A stretch of 21,295 nt of DNA from Candidatus Sumerlaeota bacterium (GTDB lineage Bacteria; Sumerlaeota; Sumerlaeia; JADFCT01): assembly GCA_026398575.1 (NCBI GenBank), contig JAPLSP010000022.1, positions 1-21,295 on the forward strand, in the 5' to 3' direction. Position 1 is the first letter of the stretch, and the number at the start of each line of letters is the position of its first letter. A program made the position numbers and the translations under genes. The notes beneath the pieces are model-generated. The model worked only from the letters and a program-made list of their open reading frames with translations. It searched no databases and was not told the DNA's origin. Positions 1 to 9,500 of this stretch are shown piece after piece.

Positions 1-30
1 GGCGCCGTTTCTGAGCGCATTGTCTCCAGT

Positions 31-76
31 CCTTAGGCAAAAACACGTGATCGTAATTCTGAATCAGAACACTTGG
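31..76 (+). repeat. dispersed 46-bp element, copy 1
   Basis: This stretch matches 10409-10454 read on the minus strand at 35 of 46 positions without gaps, including an identical first 13 bases (CCTTAGGCAAAAA) and a shared TCAGA-x-CACTT near the end. The centre holds the palindrome TTCTGAATCAGAA. It ends 10 bases before the start of the glycosyltransferase at 87. It could be a promoter/operator element or the edge of a mobile repeat; the sequence does not decide. Bases 1-30 hold nothing I can identify. Confidence 0.5.
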
Positions 77-86
77 CCCAAGGCTT

Positions 87-1205
87 ATGTCTTTCGATCC
101 CCTTCCGCCTTCTGTTTCCGTCATCGTTCCCGTCAAGAACGCGGCGGGCTATCTTGGCAAATTGTTGGACGGCCTGGAAGCGCTGGATTATCCACGCGAG
201 CGCCTGGAGGTTTTGTTCGCCGACGGACGCTCGGGCGACGCGACGCGCGAATTGGCGGCGCGGCGCGGATGGACGGTGATGGATAATCCGCGCCAGACGG
301 TCGCGCCCGCTCGCAATCTGGCTTTCGAGCGCGCCTCGGGCCAGTTCATCGCCTTCACGGACGCCGATTGCGTTCCGGCGCCGGATTGGCTGCGCGCGGC
401 GGTCCGATGGCTTCAGCGCGAAGAGCCGATCCTGCTGTCCGCCGCGCAGGCGCCGCGTTGCGCGCGCCCGGCAGGTTTGAATGAAACGGACGGAAAAATC
501 GCGATTGATCCCGCGCGCGTGGCATGCGTCGGTGGCCCTAATCTGACGCCGCGGGATGAGACGCCATTCGGCCGCGCGGTGGGCTTCGTCTTCGGGCAGG
601 CGATCTTCGCCGCCGGCAGCGTTCATGCGCGCGTCTTGCCGCAGCCCCGGCTGGCGCTCAGCATTCCGGGCTGCAACGCGATCTACCGGCGCGAAGCGCT
701 TGCCGCCGTCATGCCGGTGGATGAATCGCTGTTGACGTGCGACGATACGGAGCTGAACCGGCGCCTGCGCGACCGGGGGTGGCTGCTGCTCTATACGCCG
801 GATGTGATCGTTGATCACTACCGCCGCCCCACCCCGCGCGGGCTGCTGCGGCAGATGTACCGCTATGCGATCGGGCGCGCGCAATTCGGACGGCGCGCGG
901 CGGGCAATATCAATCTCATGCATCATCTGGCTGGTTTGGCGGCGCCTGTTTTTTTCATCGTGTGGATTCTCAGCGCGGTTGTGTTTGGGTGGACGGGGTG
1001 GACATCGTGGACATTGGCTGGGGCCGCCTGGCCGTTGGCGGTATTTGTGGGGCATCTGGCGGCGGGGTTGTGGGCGCTGCTGGCCACGCGCGACGCGGGC
1101 GCGGCGCTACGGGTTCCTCTGGTGATTTTTTTAATCTGTATCGGATGGTCGGTTGGGTATCTGCGAGAGCGGCTGGCGCCGATGAAGGATGTCGCGGGAA
1201 AATAG
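87..1205 (+). CDS. family 2 glycosyltransferase with C-terminal membrane anchor
   Basis: Probable inner-membrane glycosyltransferase moving a sugar from an activated donor to a lipid-linked or polysaccharide acceptor; donor and acceptor cannot be read. The GT-A fold begins at residues 10-17 (VSVIVPVK). The metal/nucleotide-binding motif is FTDADC, residues 90-95, and an acidic patch TCDDTEL lies in the C-terminal half of the domain, followed by RRLRDRGW. The usual early VDDGS motif is altered to FADGRSGDAT near residue 45. From about residue 275 there are three hydrophobic segments, so the catalytic domain is anchored at its C-terminus. The start has a short AAGG three bases upstream; no better start is visible. 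A GTGGAC nonamer repeat at 991-1018 is translated as W-T-G-W-T-S-W-T in a loop between membrane segments. The peptidase gene follows on the same strand 118 bases later. Family assignment is firm, specificity unknown. Confidence 0.85.
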   Translation: MSFDPLPPSVSVIVPVKNAAGYLGKLLDGLEALDYPRERLEVLFADGRSGDATRELAARRGWTVMDNPRQTVAPARNLAFERASGQFIAFTDADCVPAPDWLRAAVRWLQREEPILLSAAQAPRCARPAGLNETDGKIAIDPARVACVGGPNLTPRDETPFGRAVGFVFGQAIFAAGSVHARVLPQPRLALSIPGCNAIYRREALAAVMPVDESLLTCDDTELNRRLRDRGWLLLYTPDVIVDHYRRPTPRGLLRQMYRYAIGRAQFGRRAAGNINLMHHLAGLAAPVFFIVWILSAVVFGWTGWTSWTLAGAAWPLAVFVGHLAAGLWALLATRDAGAALRVPLVIFLICIGWSVGYLRERLAPMKDVAGK

Positions 1206-1231
1206 CTTAGCTTTAAGATGGCGACACTTGG

Positions 1232-1299
1232 CCTTGGCGCTTTTGATCGGACGGGTCGGACGCGTCGGACGGGTCGGACGGGTCGGACTGGCGCCAAGG
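1232..1299 (+). repeat. nonamer tandem repeat held in a 9-bp inverted repeat
   Basis: Between the glycosyltransferase and the C25 peptidase lie about five tandem copies of a 9-bp unit (CGGACGGGT and variants) at roughly 1248-1288. They are flanked by a perfect inverted repeat: CCTTGGCGC at 1232-1240 and GCGCCAAGG at 1291-1299. The transcript could therefore fold with the tandem repeat as the loop. No T-run follows, so this is not a classical intrinsic terminator. A related GTCGGAC nonamer occurs in frame inside the heptosyltransferase at 14049-14100. Confidence 0.75.
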
Positions 1300-1323
1300 T
1301 AATCTGGATTGGAAAGCGAACTT

Positions 1324-3954
1324 ATGTCCTGTTATCAATATCGCCGCTGCTTTTTGCGGGCGGCCATTTTGCTATGCATCCTCGCGGGCGGCGGGAGCCG
1401 CCTGGCGGCGAGAGAAGACGCGCCCGTCCAACGCAAAGCGGATTTGCTGCGCATCCACATCGTGCTTCCGGGAACTTATCATATCACGGGCCAGCAGATG
1501 CGGCGATTCCGGCCGGACTTGGAGCAGCTCGATCCGGGGCGGTTGGTTCTGAAATACAATCAGCGCCCTTATCCAGCGCTGGCGCGCGGCCTGGACGATA
1601 AAGGCCGGCTCACCGACGCTTCGGAAGTGATTTTTTATGCGCCGGCGCAGCCGCCCGTCCCCGTCGTCAACGTCTTTGGAGACAACGCGCCGCAATTGAA
1701 TTTTCTCCAGTTATTCTTCGAGGGCGATCCGTCCGAGGCGCTGCGATTCACGCCAGCCTCGCCGTCCACCCCATCCACCGCGCCCACCTGGACCGTCATG
1801 GAAACCCGGCGGCTGGAACCGGATTTGATTTGGGAATTTTTCCAGCCGACCGGCGACGCGGAAAAAATCGTCCCGACCGACTTTCGCTTTTGGGCGAAGC
1901 TGGCGCGCCCGGCCACCTCGGAGAACGAACCGAAATATGCGTTCAAGATTCCCTGCCCGGACCTGGACACTGCGGCCAGCGTTTCGGCCCAGGTCAAAGT
2001 TTATCTCTATGGCATTTCGAATTTTCATACGGTGCAGGATCACAATGTCCGGATTCTCATTAATAAACACGAAGCGGCGCGCGGCAGCTGGGGCGGCCTT
2101 GCGCCGGCGACGCTCGTTGGCGAGATACCTTCCTCGGCGCTAACCCGGAGTGACAACCTGGTTGAAGTCGAGCTTTTCGAACCGCAAACAGCCAATGCGC
2201 CCAAGCCTGTCTTTGACGTCGCGATGCTGGACTGGATGGAGTTGACCTATCCGCGCCGGCTGCGCGCGCAAAAAAACTACGTCGCCTTCTCCTCGGCCGC
2301 CGCGGCTCCCAGCGTCGTCCGCGCCGGCGGCTTCACCACGTCGGCCCTCACCGGCCTGGACGTGAATCGGGCGCGCCTGCTCGACGTTGAAACGCGCCGC
2401 AACCCCGACAGCCCAGGCAATTGGATCGCCACGGTTCCTTTGGACGGCGCCACCTCGGCCGCCGCGATCTTCGGGGCCGACACGCCTCTCGGGACGCCGT
2501 ATTTCCTGGAAGGCGTTTCATGGCTGGGGCTGCGCGAAATGAAAATCGCGGCGGACTATCTGGTCATCTCTCCGCAGCCCTTCATTCCTCCCCTCGAGCC
2601 CTTGATCGCGCAACGGCGCGCCGAAGGGCTGCGCGTGGCCGTCATTCCCGCCGAGGCGATCTACGAGGAATTCGGCGGGGGCTTTCCCGGCGCGCAGCCC
2701 ATCAAGGATTTCGTCACGTTCGCGTACAAGAACTGGCAGCGCCCGCGCTACCTGCTGCTGGTGGGCGACGCCTGCGCCGTCAGCGCCATCAAGACGTGGC
2801 TTCCGGCCTATTCCTTCAATACGCTGGGCGGCTCGCACGCCAGCGACCAGTGGTTCGCGATGATCGAGGGCGGCGGCGTCAATGGAACGCTTCCCGACAT
2901 GGCGGTGGGCCGGATTTCGGCGACGGCGACCACGCAGGTGGCGCTCGTCGTAGCCAAGATTCTGAAGCGCGAGCAGGAGCTGAATCCCGGCCCCTGGCGC
3001 GCCGAATCGCTGTTGATTGTGGCGTCGGAAAGCTGGGCCGAACGCTCGGCGCGGCTGATCGCGCAGAGCAAGTTGTTTCCCTGGATGGCGGCCAAAACGC
3101 TGAACACGAACAAGCAGGCGACGCGCGTCGAAGAGCATCAGCAGTTGACACGCGACATCGCCGCGGCGCTGAATCAGGGGCAGTTCTTCACGGTGTTTCT
3201 GGGTCACGGCGGCGGCGCGGTCTGGGAAGTCGGCCCTTCGATCCGGCAGGATTTTTTCCGGGTCCACCTGTTCGACAAATCCAATGTGGACGCGCTGACG
3301 AACGCGGACCGGCAGACGCTCGTTCTCGCGATGACGTGTTTCACCAATGACTTCGATCATCCGCACTTTCTCGAGACCATCGGCGAAAGTTTTTTGCGCA
3401 GCCCGGGCGGCGCGTTCGCCGTTCTAGGGACGTCCGGACGGGTTGACAGCGTTGTCAGCTCGCGTTTCGCCCGCGAATTCATCGGGCGCGTCGTCGAGGA
3501 GCGCCCCGATCGGCTGGGGCAGGCGATGCTCGCCACGCTGAAACAGGTTAATAATGAGGATCTGAACCGGCATCTGATTCTGTTGGGCGACCCGGCCTCG
3601 CGCCTGCGATTCCCTGAACGCATCCTTCCTTTGTCCGGCGCGGCGCCGGGCGGCGCGGCAAGCCCAGCCTCCAGCGATTCACTCACGCTCGAACGAAAGG
3701 AAGGCGCCGTGATGCTTCGCGGCAAACTGGAAAACTCGAATTATTCGGGCGAAGGGCAAATGAGAATTTCTGACGAAAGCGGCCGGATCCTCGAGACGCG
3801 CGCGATCCCGATTAAGGACGGCTTGATCGGCGTGGAAGTCAAGCTGCCCGGCAATGGCGGCCCTGAAGCTCAGGGACCATGGGGGATCAGCGTTTACGCC
3901 GCCGATCCAAAGGCGCATCGCGATTGGCTGGGCGCCGCCTCCATTCGAAAATAG
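1324..3954 (+). CDS. secreted C25 (gingipain/PorU-like) cysteine peptidase
   Basis: Probable exported cysteine endopeptidase of family C25, 876 residues. I start at the ATG at 1324, which has GGAAAG seven bases upstream; an in-frame TTG 15 bases earlier lacks a site. A signal peptide follows (RRCFLRAAILLCILAGGG, ending near residue 28). Residues 40-100 resemble the N-terminal beta domain of PorU-like proteins (IHIVLPGTYHITGQQM). The typical DWMELTYPR stretch precedes the catalytic part, which begins near ADYLVISPQPF and includes RYLLLVGDA. Catalytic residues are His628 in FLGHGGGAVWEVG and Cys672 in LAMTCFTNDF, matching the GHG and C-x-x-x-F-D patterns of the family. The C-terminal ~110 residues look like an Ig-like domain; no recognisable type IX sorting tail is seen. 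A nonamer-like GTCCACCCC tract at about 1768-1794 encodes a Pro/Ser/Thr-rich stretch. Target unknown. Confidence 0.85.
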   Translation: MSCYQYRRCFLRAAILLCILAGGGSRLAAREDAPVQRKADLLRIHIVLPGTYHITGQQMRRFRPDLEQLDPGRLVLKYNQRPYPALARGLDDKGRLTDASEVIFYAPAQPPVPVVNVFGDNAPQLNFLQLFFEGDPSEALRFTPASPSTPSTAPTWTVMETRRLEPDLIWEFFQPTGDAEKIVPTDFRFWAKLARPATSENEPKYAFKIPCPDLDTAASVSAQVKVYLYGISNFHTVQDHNVRILINKHEAARGSWGGLAPATLVGEIPSSALTRSDNLVEVELFEPQTANAPKPVFDVAMLDWMELTYPRRLRAQKNYVAFSSAAAAPSVVRAGGFTTSALTGLDVNRARLLDVETRRNPDSPGNWIATVPLDGATSAAAIFGADTPLGTPYFLEGVSWLGLREMKIAADYLVISPQPFIPPLEPLIAQRRAEGLRVAVIPAEAIYEEFGGGFPGAQPIKDFVTFAYKNWQRPRYLLLVGDACAVSAIKTWLPAYSFNTLGGSHASDQWFAMIEGGGVNGTLPDMAVGRISATATTQVALVVAKILKREQELNPGPWRAESLLIVASESWAERSARLIAQSKLFPWMAAKTLNTNKQATRVEEHQQLTRDIAAALNQGQFFTVFLGHGGGAVWEVGPSIRQDFFRVHLFDKSNVDALTNADRQTLVLAMTCFTNDFDHPHFLETIGESFLRSPGGAFAVLGTSGRVDSVVSSRFAREFIGRVVEERPDRLGQAMLATLKQVNNEDLNRHLILLGDPASRLRFPERILPLSGAAPGGAASPASSDSLTLERKEGAVMLRGKLENSNYSGEGQMRISDESGRILETRAIPIKDGLIGVEVKLPGNGGPEAQGPWGISVYAADPKAHRDWLGAASIRK

Positions 3955-3962
3955 CTATTTCG

Positions 3963-3996
3963 TCCGTGCCAGTCCGTGTCCGTCCGTGCCAGTCCC
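3963..3996. repeat. short 10-bp tandem repeat between convergent genes
   Basis: About three and a half copies of a 10-bp unit alternating TCCGTGCCAG and TCCGTGTCCG sit in the 49-base gap between the end of the C25 peptidase and the end of plsY. No terminator hairpin with a T-run is visible in the gap. It belongs to the set of short tandem repeats scattered through this window. Confidence 0.6.
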
Positions 3997-4003
3997 TTGT
4001 CTG

Positions 4004-4681
4004 TCAGCGCTTCCTGAAAATCTTAGAGGACGATTTATCCTTTTGCGGAGTCGAAATCCGCTGTCCGAAGCGGGGTTCGGTGCCGTTCAGCAGGCGTTGG
4101 ATATTGCCGCGATGGAGATAGATGATGAGGGCGGTCATCACCGCTGTGGCCAGCGTAAGGAGATGCAGCCCCGGGGCAAGTATGGGAACGCAAATCGTCA
4201 TCACGATGGCGCCGGTGATCGAAGCGAGCGACATGAAACGGGTTGTCGCGACCACCAGCGCGCCCGCCGCCAGCGCCACCAAACACGGCAGAGGCGCCAG
4301 AGCGAAATAGACTCCAATGCTGGTGGCCACGCCTTTGCCGCCGCGGCCTGCGAGAAAGATCGAATAGATATGCCCGATGACGGGCGTTATGGCGATGAGC
4401 AGCACGCCGACTTCATGGTGGAAGGGGCCATGCAAATTCAGCCCCAGCCATCGCGGAAAGAGCACGACCGGCAGGTAGCCCTTGAGGATATCGGCGACAA
4501 GAACGATCAAAGCCAGCTTCCAACCCAGCACGCGCGCGGCATTGGAGAATCCGCAATTGCCGCTGCCCACCTTGCGCAAATCCACGTCGGCAAGCAGTTG
4601 CGTCAGGATGACGGCCGTGGGAATGGCGCCGCAGATATATCCGGCAAAGCAAGCCACTAAAAACAAAATAAAATCGCCCAT
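4004..4681 (-). CDS. plsY: glycerol-3-phosphate acyltransferase PlsY
   Basis: Inner-membrane enzyme transferring an acyl group from acyl-phosphate to glycerol-3-phosphate, the first step of phospholipid synthesis; its usual partner is PlsX, which is not in this window. The 225-residue length is normal. All three conserved cytoplasmic loops are present: DLRKVGSGNCGFSNAAR (about 34-50, family form D-[IL]-R-x-x-G-S-G-N-x-G-x-x-N), GHIYSIFLAGRGGKGVAT, and YLHRGNIQRLLNGTEPRFG near the C-terminus. Hydrophobic segments between them fit the multi-pass topology. I chose the ATG at 4681 because the protein then begins directly with the first membrane helix; AAGGAA lies about 13 bases upstream. A GTG at 4717 would add 12 residues and has no ribosome site. 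The gene faces the C25 gene tail to tail. Confident call. Confidence 0.95.
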   Translation of the reverse strand: MGDFILFLVACFAGYICGAIPTAVILTQLLADVDLRKVGSGNCGFSNAARVLGWKLALIVLVADILKGYLPVVLFPRWLGLNLHGPFHHEVGVLLIAITPVIGHIYSIFLAGRGGKGVATSIGVYFALAPLPCLVALAAGALVVATTRFMSLASITGAIVMTICVPILAPGLHLLTLATAVMTALIIYLHRGNIQRLLNGTEPRFGQRISTPQKDKSSSKIFRKR

Positions 4682-4875
4682 GTAGGTTGCTGGTTCCTTT
4701 CGAGACCAAACGCGCACAAAAAAGGCGAAGTGAAGTTATGATAAATCTTTCTCTGTGTAAAGCCGGTAATGTGTTGTTTGACTATCAAAAAACAAAATGA
4801 TGGAAAACAGAATGAAAACAGAATGATGGAAAACAGAATGATGGAAAACAGAATAATAATATCGGAACAATGAGG
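4682..4875 (-). repeat. intergenic gap with 15-bp tandem repeat
   Basis: The gap upstream of plsY is AT-rich. At about 4796-4858 it carries tandem copies of a 15-bp unit (ATGATGGAAAACAGA on the plus strand), with one shortened 11-bp copy. The repeat follows directly after the end of the URO-D gene on the minus strand. A short inverted repeat TTTGA-CTA-TCAAA is present near 4777-4790. I cannot point to a convincing plsY promoter. Confidence 0.6.
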
Positions 4876-5940
4876 TCAGGACGATGGAGGGAGCGGGCAA
4901 AGGGTTTTATATTCCCGTTCGACGCATTCCCATTCCTCGAAGATCGCAATCGCCGTTGCCGGATTGGCGCCCGCGCCCAGCTCGAATTGCGCAATGACGC
5001 CGCCCGAAGGATCATACAGGCGCGCGGCGACTTTGCGCACGGCGTTGCGTCCGGCCTGCGAGTCTTTGGATGGAAGAATATGCTGCCGGTCAATCTCGCC
5101 CCAAAAAGTAATCCGACCTTTGGCAACGCGGGCGAGGGCGTCCATGTCCATGCAGAACAGCTGCGAATTGACGGCATCCACGCCCACTTCGATCAGATCT
5201 TCATAGACGGCGGCGATATGTCCGTCCGAATGCATGAAGGCGAACTTGCCGCGCTCATGCGCCAGCGCGCAATAGTCCCGATAGAGCGGCTTGAAGAGCT
5301 CGCGCCAAAGCGCCGGATCAATCAGCAGCGCTTTTTGCGATCCCCAATCGTCCATGAACATGATCCCATCCACGTCCGTCGAAACCCAGAACTCCAGTTC
5401 CTGGAGATGGAAGTCATGGATGCGGCGCAGCAATTGGCGCGCCTCGTCGGCGCCCTCCAGCAAATCCATCATGGCGTTGGCTGAGCCGCGCAGGAACTGG
5501 TAGCGCTCCCAGGGGCGCGGACAGCATCCCGCGAGCACGAATTTCGGCGTCTCTGCGCAGGCGCGGTTGACCGTGTCGCGCGCAGACGCGACGTCGCCGG
5601 GCAGCGTTTCATAGGGAGGTTGCGCGTTCCTCCAGTCCGAAAGATTCCGGATCATGGGGGTTTTTACTTCGCCGATGACGCCCCTTTGGATGTTGGTGAA
5701 GGCGCAGCCCCATTCATCAATAAAGGTTCCCACGGCATGCGGCTCGCCCTGGCGGCAAGATGAGGGAAGATAGACATTTGGCGCGCCCTGAAAATCCGAG
5801 GGGAAGCGCCGGCGGATTTCCTTCATGGCCTCCGGAAAATGCTCTTCGCACCAGGGCAACGTCCAAAGATCGCGGGGCATTCGCTCGGGATACTCGAATT
5901 TCAGGCAACGAGATACAATTTCACGGGAGGTTAGAGGCAT
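4876..5940 (-). CDS. URO-D superfamily protein (not HemE)
   Basis: A 354-residue protein of the uroporphyrinogen decarboxylase superfamily, which also includes corrinoid/CoM methyltransferases and many uncharacterised proteins. The opening MPLTSREIVSRCLKFEYPER-x-PRDLW is the usual start of the uncharacterised branch (S-R-E-x-V...P-D-R-x-P). Later family features are FMDDWGSQ, FAFMHSDGHI, VDAVNSQLFCMD and FWGEIDRQHILP. The MRQAGR-type substrate-binding motif of genuine HemE is absent, so heme synthesis is unlikely; a methyltransferase or sugar/corrinoid-linked role is only a guess. The ATG at 5940 is chosen because the family N-terminus starts there; the frame is open 19 codons further but that would overlap the Hint gene. 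It starts 19 bases after the Hint gene ends, so the two are probably co-transcribed with the GH38 gene upstream. Confidence 0.8.
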   Translation of the reverse strand: MPLTSREIVSRCLKFEYPERMPRDLWTLPWCEEHFPEAMKEIRRRFPSDFQGAPNVYLPSSCRQGEPHAVGTFIDEWGCAFTNIQRGVIGEVKTPMIRNLSDWRNAQPPYETLPGDVASARDTVNRACAETPKFVLAGCCPRPWERYQFLRGSANAMMDLLEGADEARQLLRRIHDFHLQELEFWVSTDVDGIMFMDDWGSQKALLIDPALWRELFKPLYRDYCALAHERGKFAFMHSDGHIAAVYEDLIEVGVDAVNSQLFCMDMDALARVAKGRITFWGEIDRQHILPSKDSQAGRNAVRKVAARLYDPSGGVIAQFELGAGANPATAIAIFEEWECVEREYKTLCPLPPSS

Positions 5941-5959
5941 AGAACTCGTCTTTTTTCGG

Positions 5960-6490
5960 TCAGGGTCTCCTGCTATTGCTTTCCATCTCGCATTCATACG
6001 CCACGCCTATTTCCGTGATGAAGGAATGATCCCTTTCCACCAACAAATGATAGACGGTTTCATTGCATTGAGCGCGCTCGAGAGCGGTGATGCGGACCCT
6101 GTGCCCCGTTTCATCCAACGTCAGCCGCAATCCCATCCAGAAATCCCGCGCCGCCACCCATTCCTCGCCTTTTTTCCCGCTCTTCGGCGAACGGAAAGCC
6201 GTGGCCGAGGCGGGAGGCGAGACAAGGAATTTTTGCTCCGGCGTACACCAGACGGTTGTCTCCGAATCCTCGAGGCGGACGCCAATCATCGCCCCTGTGT
6301 GCGCGAAGGTTCGTGTTTCCATGACCAACTGCAGCAATCCATGATGCGTCCAGACCCGCTCTCCCCGGCGGATGATTTCGATCGCCTTCCATCCGAGCCT
6401 GGTTTTGACCCGGGTCCCTGCGCGGAAGCAATCCACGCGGCATGAGGCGCCGCCTGGAATCGCGCTCTCAAACGCAGGAAAGATTTGCAT
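5960..6490 (-). CDS. orphan Hint (intein/Hedgehog-type) domain protein
   Basis: A free-standing 176-residue protein made almost entirely of one Hint domain, the fold of inteins and Hedgehog autoprocessing domains. The nucleophile position is Cys21 in CFRAGTRVKTRLGWKAIEII (block A). Block B is WCTPEQKFLV, residues 81-90, followed by EWVAARDFWMGLRL, matching the W-x-x-A-x-x-L-x-x-G stretch of Hint domains. Block F is VYHLLVERDHSFIT, residues 147-160, and the end is GVAYEC, 162-167. Two residues usually needed for splicing differ: the block B histidine is Gln86, and the terminal His-Asn is Tyr-Glu, although a Cys follows. There is no homing endonuclease and no recognisable extein; only 20 residues precede Cys21 and about 9 follow. 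The start is supported by AAGGACGGAG just upstream. It sits 79 bases after the GH38 gene and 19 before the URO-D gene. It may be a decayed mini-intein or a non-splicing Hint protein. Confidence 0.7.
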   Translation of the reverse strand: MQIFPAFESAIPGGASCRVDCFRAGTRVKTRLGWKAIEIIRRGERVWTHHGLLQLVMETRTFAHTGAMIGVRLEDSETTVWCTPEQKFLVSPPASATAFRSPKSGKKGEEWVAARDFWMGLRLTLDETGHRVRITALERAQCNETVYHLLVERDHSFITEIGVAYECEMESNSRRP

Positions 6491-6569
6491 GATCTCCGTC
6501 CTTCCTATTCGCGTTTCGCAACTCTTTGGCGATGCGCCGCAGGGTTACTGCGATTCCGCTTCTTGATGA

Positions 6570-9500
6570 TTACCTGGCAAAGCGCGCTCGGACGGTTTCG
6601 ATGGCGTGAGGACCCAGATTCAGGGCGATCCCGCCGCCGGTAATCGCAAGGGGCTTGCCTTCTTCTTCAATCAGGTTGGTTTGCTCGGCGCTTTGAGCCG
6701 GAGCAAAGAACCGGATCGTTGCGGCGTTGTCTTTGCCTTCCATATCATAGCAGCTGAAGATGATGCTATCATCATCTTCGCATTTTTTGAGGGTGGAGAT
6801 GGCGGCGCCGGGCGCGGAGAGCGAGCAGAAGCTCATGCTCTCAGGGAGAATGGCGTTTGCGTTGGCATCGGCGGCGCGGAGCGGCATCTGCATAGCTCGC
6901 AGTGGGTGGTTCGCCGCGACGCCCTGGCGCCATCCTGCGCGCCAGCCGGGCTCATGCGAGAAGAGGCTGAAACGGTAGTGATGATCGCCGGGCTGCAAAT
7001 ACCAGTTGCCTTCGCCGTGGCAGCTCTTTCGCGAGGCCAGCAGGATCGGTTGAATAATCGGATAGGACACGGCGTCGGGAGTTGGGTCTTTATAATCGAA
7101 CACGGCGACATCCGAACTGAGTGTCAGGCCAAACTTCTCCCCGCCGGCGTAGATGAAATTCTGAACTTCGCGCGGACGAATGTCTTTGCAGAGCTCATCG
7201 TACTTGACGTTCGCATAGGCATGGCCGCCGCTCGTCGGGATTTCATCCTTGCCGACCTCGACCACTCCCATCGGAACTTCATAAGCGACCTGGCCGCCGG
7301 GCGCTGCGACCGGCAGGGCCATGCGCCATTCGCGATACTTCGCGCCGTTCCAGTTCAGGATCGAGACATCGAAGTCTATCCGCTTGATCGTGCTGTAGAC
7401 GATCAGCTTCTGGCGAATCGTGCACTCGGGCAACAGCTGCTCCATCGTGAAGACGGTTTGGATCGCGCCGGACTCTTCGCCGCTGCGCTTCCACTCGGGC
7501 TTGTGGTTGCTCATCTTGTCGAAGCCCTGCATGGTAGGCTGCTGGACGCGGCCAAATTCGCCGGCGCCGTTGCCCACGGATTGCAGCGTGAAAATTTCAC
7601 CGCCGAGGAATTTCGATGTGTCGAGAAGCTCGGCATTGAGCTGTTTGTCATAAATGCTTTTCAAGCCGCCGGGAGCGAAATTGATTTTGTAGAAAGTGTT
7701 TTCGTAGGTGGGGGAGATGGGAGGAATGGGAGGAATGGGAGGAATGGGAGGAATGGGAGGAATGGGAGGCGTGGAGGATTTTATGTAGAAGACTTTGTAG
7801 CCGAGGGGGGGAACGTCGGCGGCGAGGAATCTTGTTTTTTGGGTGAGCTTATCCAGGGGTTGATGGGAATAGGCCTCGAGTTCAAAGATGCGCGCCATAT
7901 CCTCGGATTGAGCGCCTTTCGTGATGTAGAGGCGCAAATACTGGAAGGCTCTGGGCGCGAAGACGTGCGCTGTCAAGGGGGCCTTATTGCCTCTTATCCC
8001 CGCGATCAAATCCATCCATGGACCGCCGGGCGCATCGGCGCATTGAATCTGGAAATCGGCGGTGTTGTATTTTTCCTCCTCCTTGAACGCGCCCAGGACG
8101 CCTTCGTGCTTGACGACGACTTTGTGTATCTTGCGCGGTTGGCCAAAATCCACAACGAGCCAATGCGGGCCTTTCGCATTCTTGGCCGATTTCCATTCGT
8201 CGCATCCCGTCAGGTTCTTGTCCGTCTCGCGCACGAACCACTGGCCGTCAATGGCCTTCCCCGCGCCATAGTCGGCGCTGAATTGCGAGCTGGCCGTGGC
8301 CTTCGAGCCGCAGGAATCGGCGGCGACATTAAATTCGTCATCCATCGCCGCGTCATGTTGAATGGGAATCTCGCGCCCCTCCATGTCAACCATTCGCACG
8401 CTTTCCCCAAGATAGCCGGTATCCACGATGTCCGTGCGTGGCCAGGCCTGATCGTTGAAAACTATAATGGGCGTTCCTTTGTCCGATGCGGTCTTGATGC
8501 GCGCGGCGATGGCCTGCTGCGCCTCATCCAGTTTTTTGCCTGCGAAGTCGCGAGCGGCCTCCGCTTTCTTTTTGAAGACTACATCGGTCGTGTGGCCCAT
8601 CTTGCCGCCCCAGCCGTGATCGGCGTATATCTCGTTCATCCACGCCTCGGCGAATTCTTTTTCGGGATAATCCTTGAAGCTGCCCGCGAGCAGGCAACGG
8701 ATGGTCTGGAACATTTCGGCGGCGGGCAAAAGAACCGCCGCTTCGCGTTTGGCGCTGACGGCCCAGTGATGCGTTGGGCCATGGATATAAAGCCACAGGT
8801 CCGGCCGCTCGCCCGCGATCTCGTGAAATTTGGGCACGCCTTTGCCCGCTGCCTCAAAGAAACCGCGCGCCGAAGAGTAGTTCATCTTCGCCACGCCCGC
8901 GGTCTGGTTCCAGGCGTTGACCAGCGGATCGAAATCCGTCGGACGCGAGAAATCCTGCGAGTGAAGCAGACACAGCGCCGGCGGGATCGAATACTGTTGA
9001 TAATAGCCAGCGAGCGATTTCATTTTCGATAGAACCAGGCGGACGCCTTGTTCGGGCCTGGCTTTGAAGATGGGTTCCGCGTTGCAGTAGTGTCCCGGCG
9101 TGTATGCGATCACACCTGTGCCATCCGGGCTTTTCCAGTTCCACAGCCCTTCATGGAAGCGGCTGATGATGAGATACGGGATGCCGGCCTTTTTCAGGAT
9201 TTGCTGCATCTGGAGCGAGCGGCCGGGAACGTCGGGATTGAAGGCCACGACGGCGTCGCAGCCCGGGAAATTCTTCTTCAGCCAGCGCCGTCCGTAATAC
9301 GTCTCGCGCACGAGCTCCTCGCCCGAGAGCAGTCCCTCGTAAGGCTGGTTGAAGGTTGCGCCCCATTCGAGCCGCCCTTCCGCCGTCAGACGGCGTATCT
9401 CTTCCTTGCGGTCCGGATAGCGCTCCAGGAACTCCATCAGATTAACCATGTTCTCCATGACGAAGCAGTAGTCCTTTTTTTTCGCCATGAGATCCAGCGC

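Noticed and set aside
3854..4660. A 268-codon plus-strand frame opposite plsY
   Set aside because: It overlaps the end of the C25 gene and the whole of a confident plsY, with no domain of its own.
4876..5940. True uroporphyrinogen decarboxylase (hemE)
   Set aside because: The MRQAGR-type motif and other HemE active-site sequence are missing and no heme genes are nearby.
6491..6569. Possible remnant coding stretch between GH38 and the Hint gene, as an N-terminal extein
   Set aside because: The frame after the GH38 stop has no start codon or ribosome site and ends shortly; nothing ties it to a known protein.
6606..9032. An 808-codon open frame on the plus strand, antisense to the GH38 gene
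   Set aside because: The minus-strand frame has a signal peptide, discoidin and GH38 motifs; the plus-strand product has no recognisable domain. Long antisense frames are expected in GC-rich genes.
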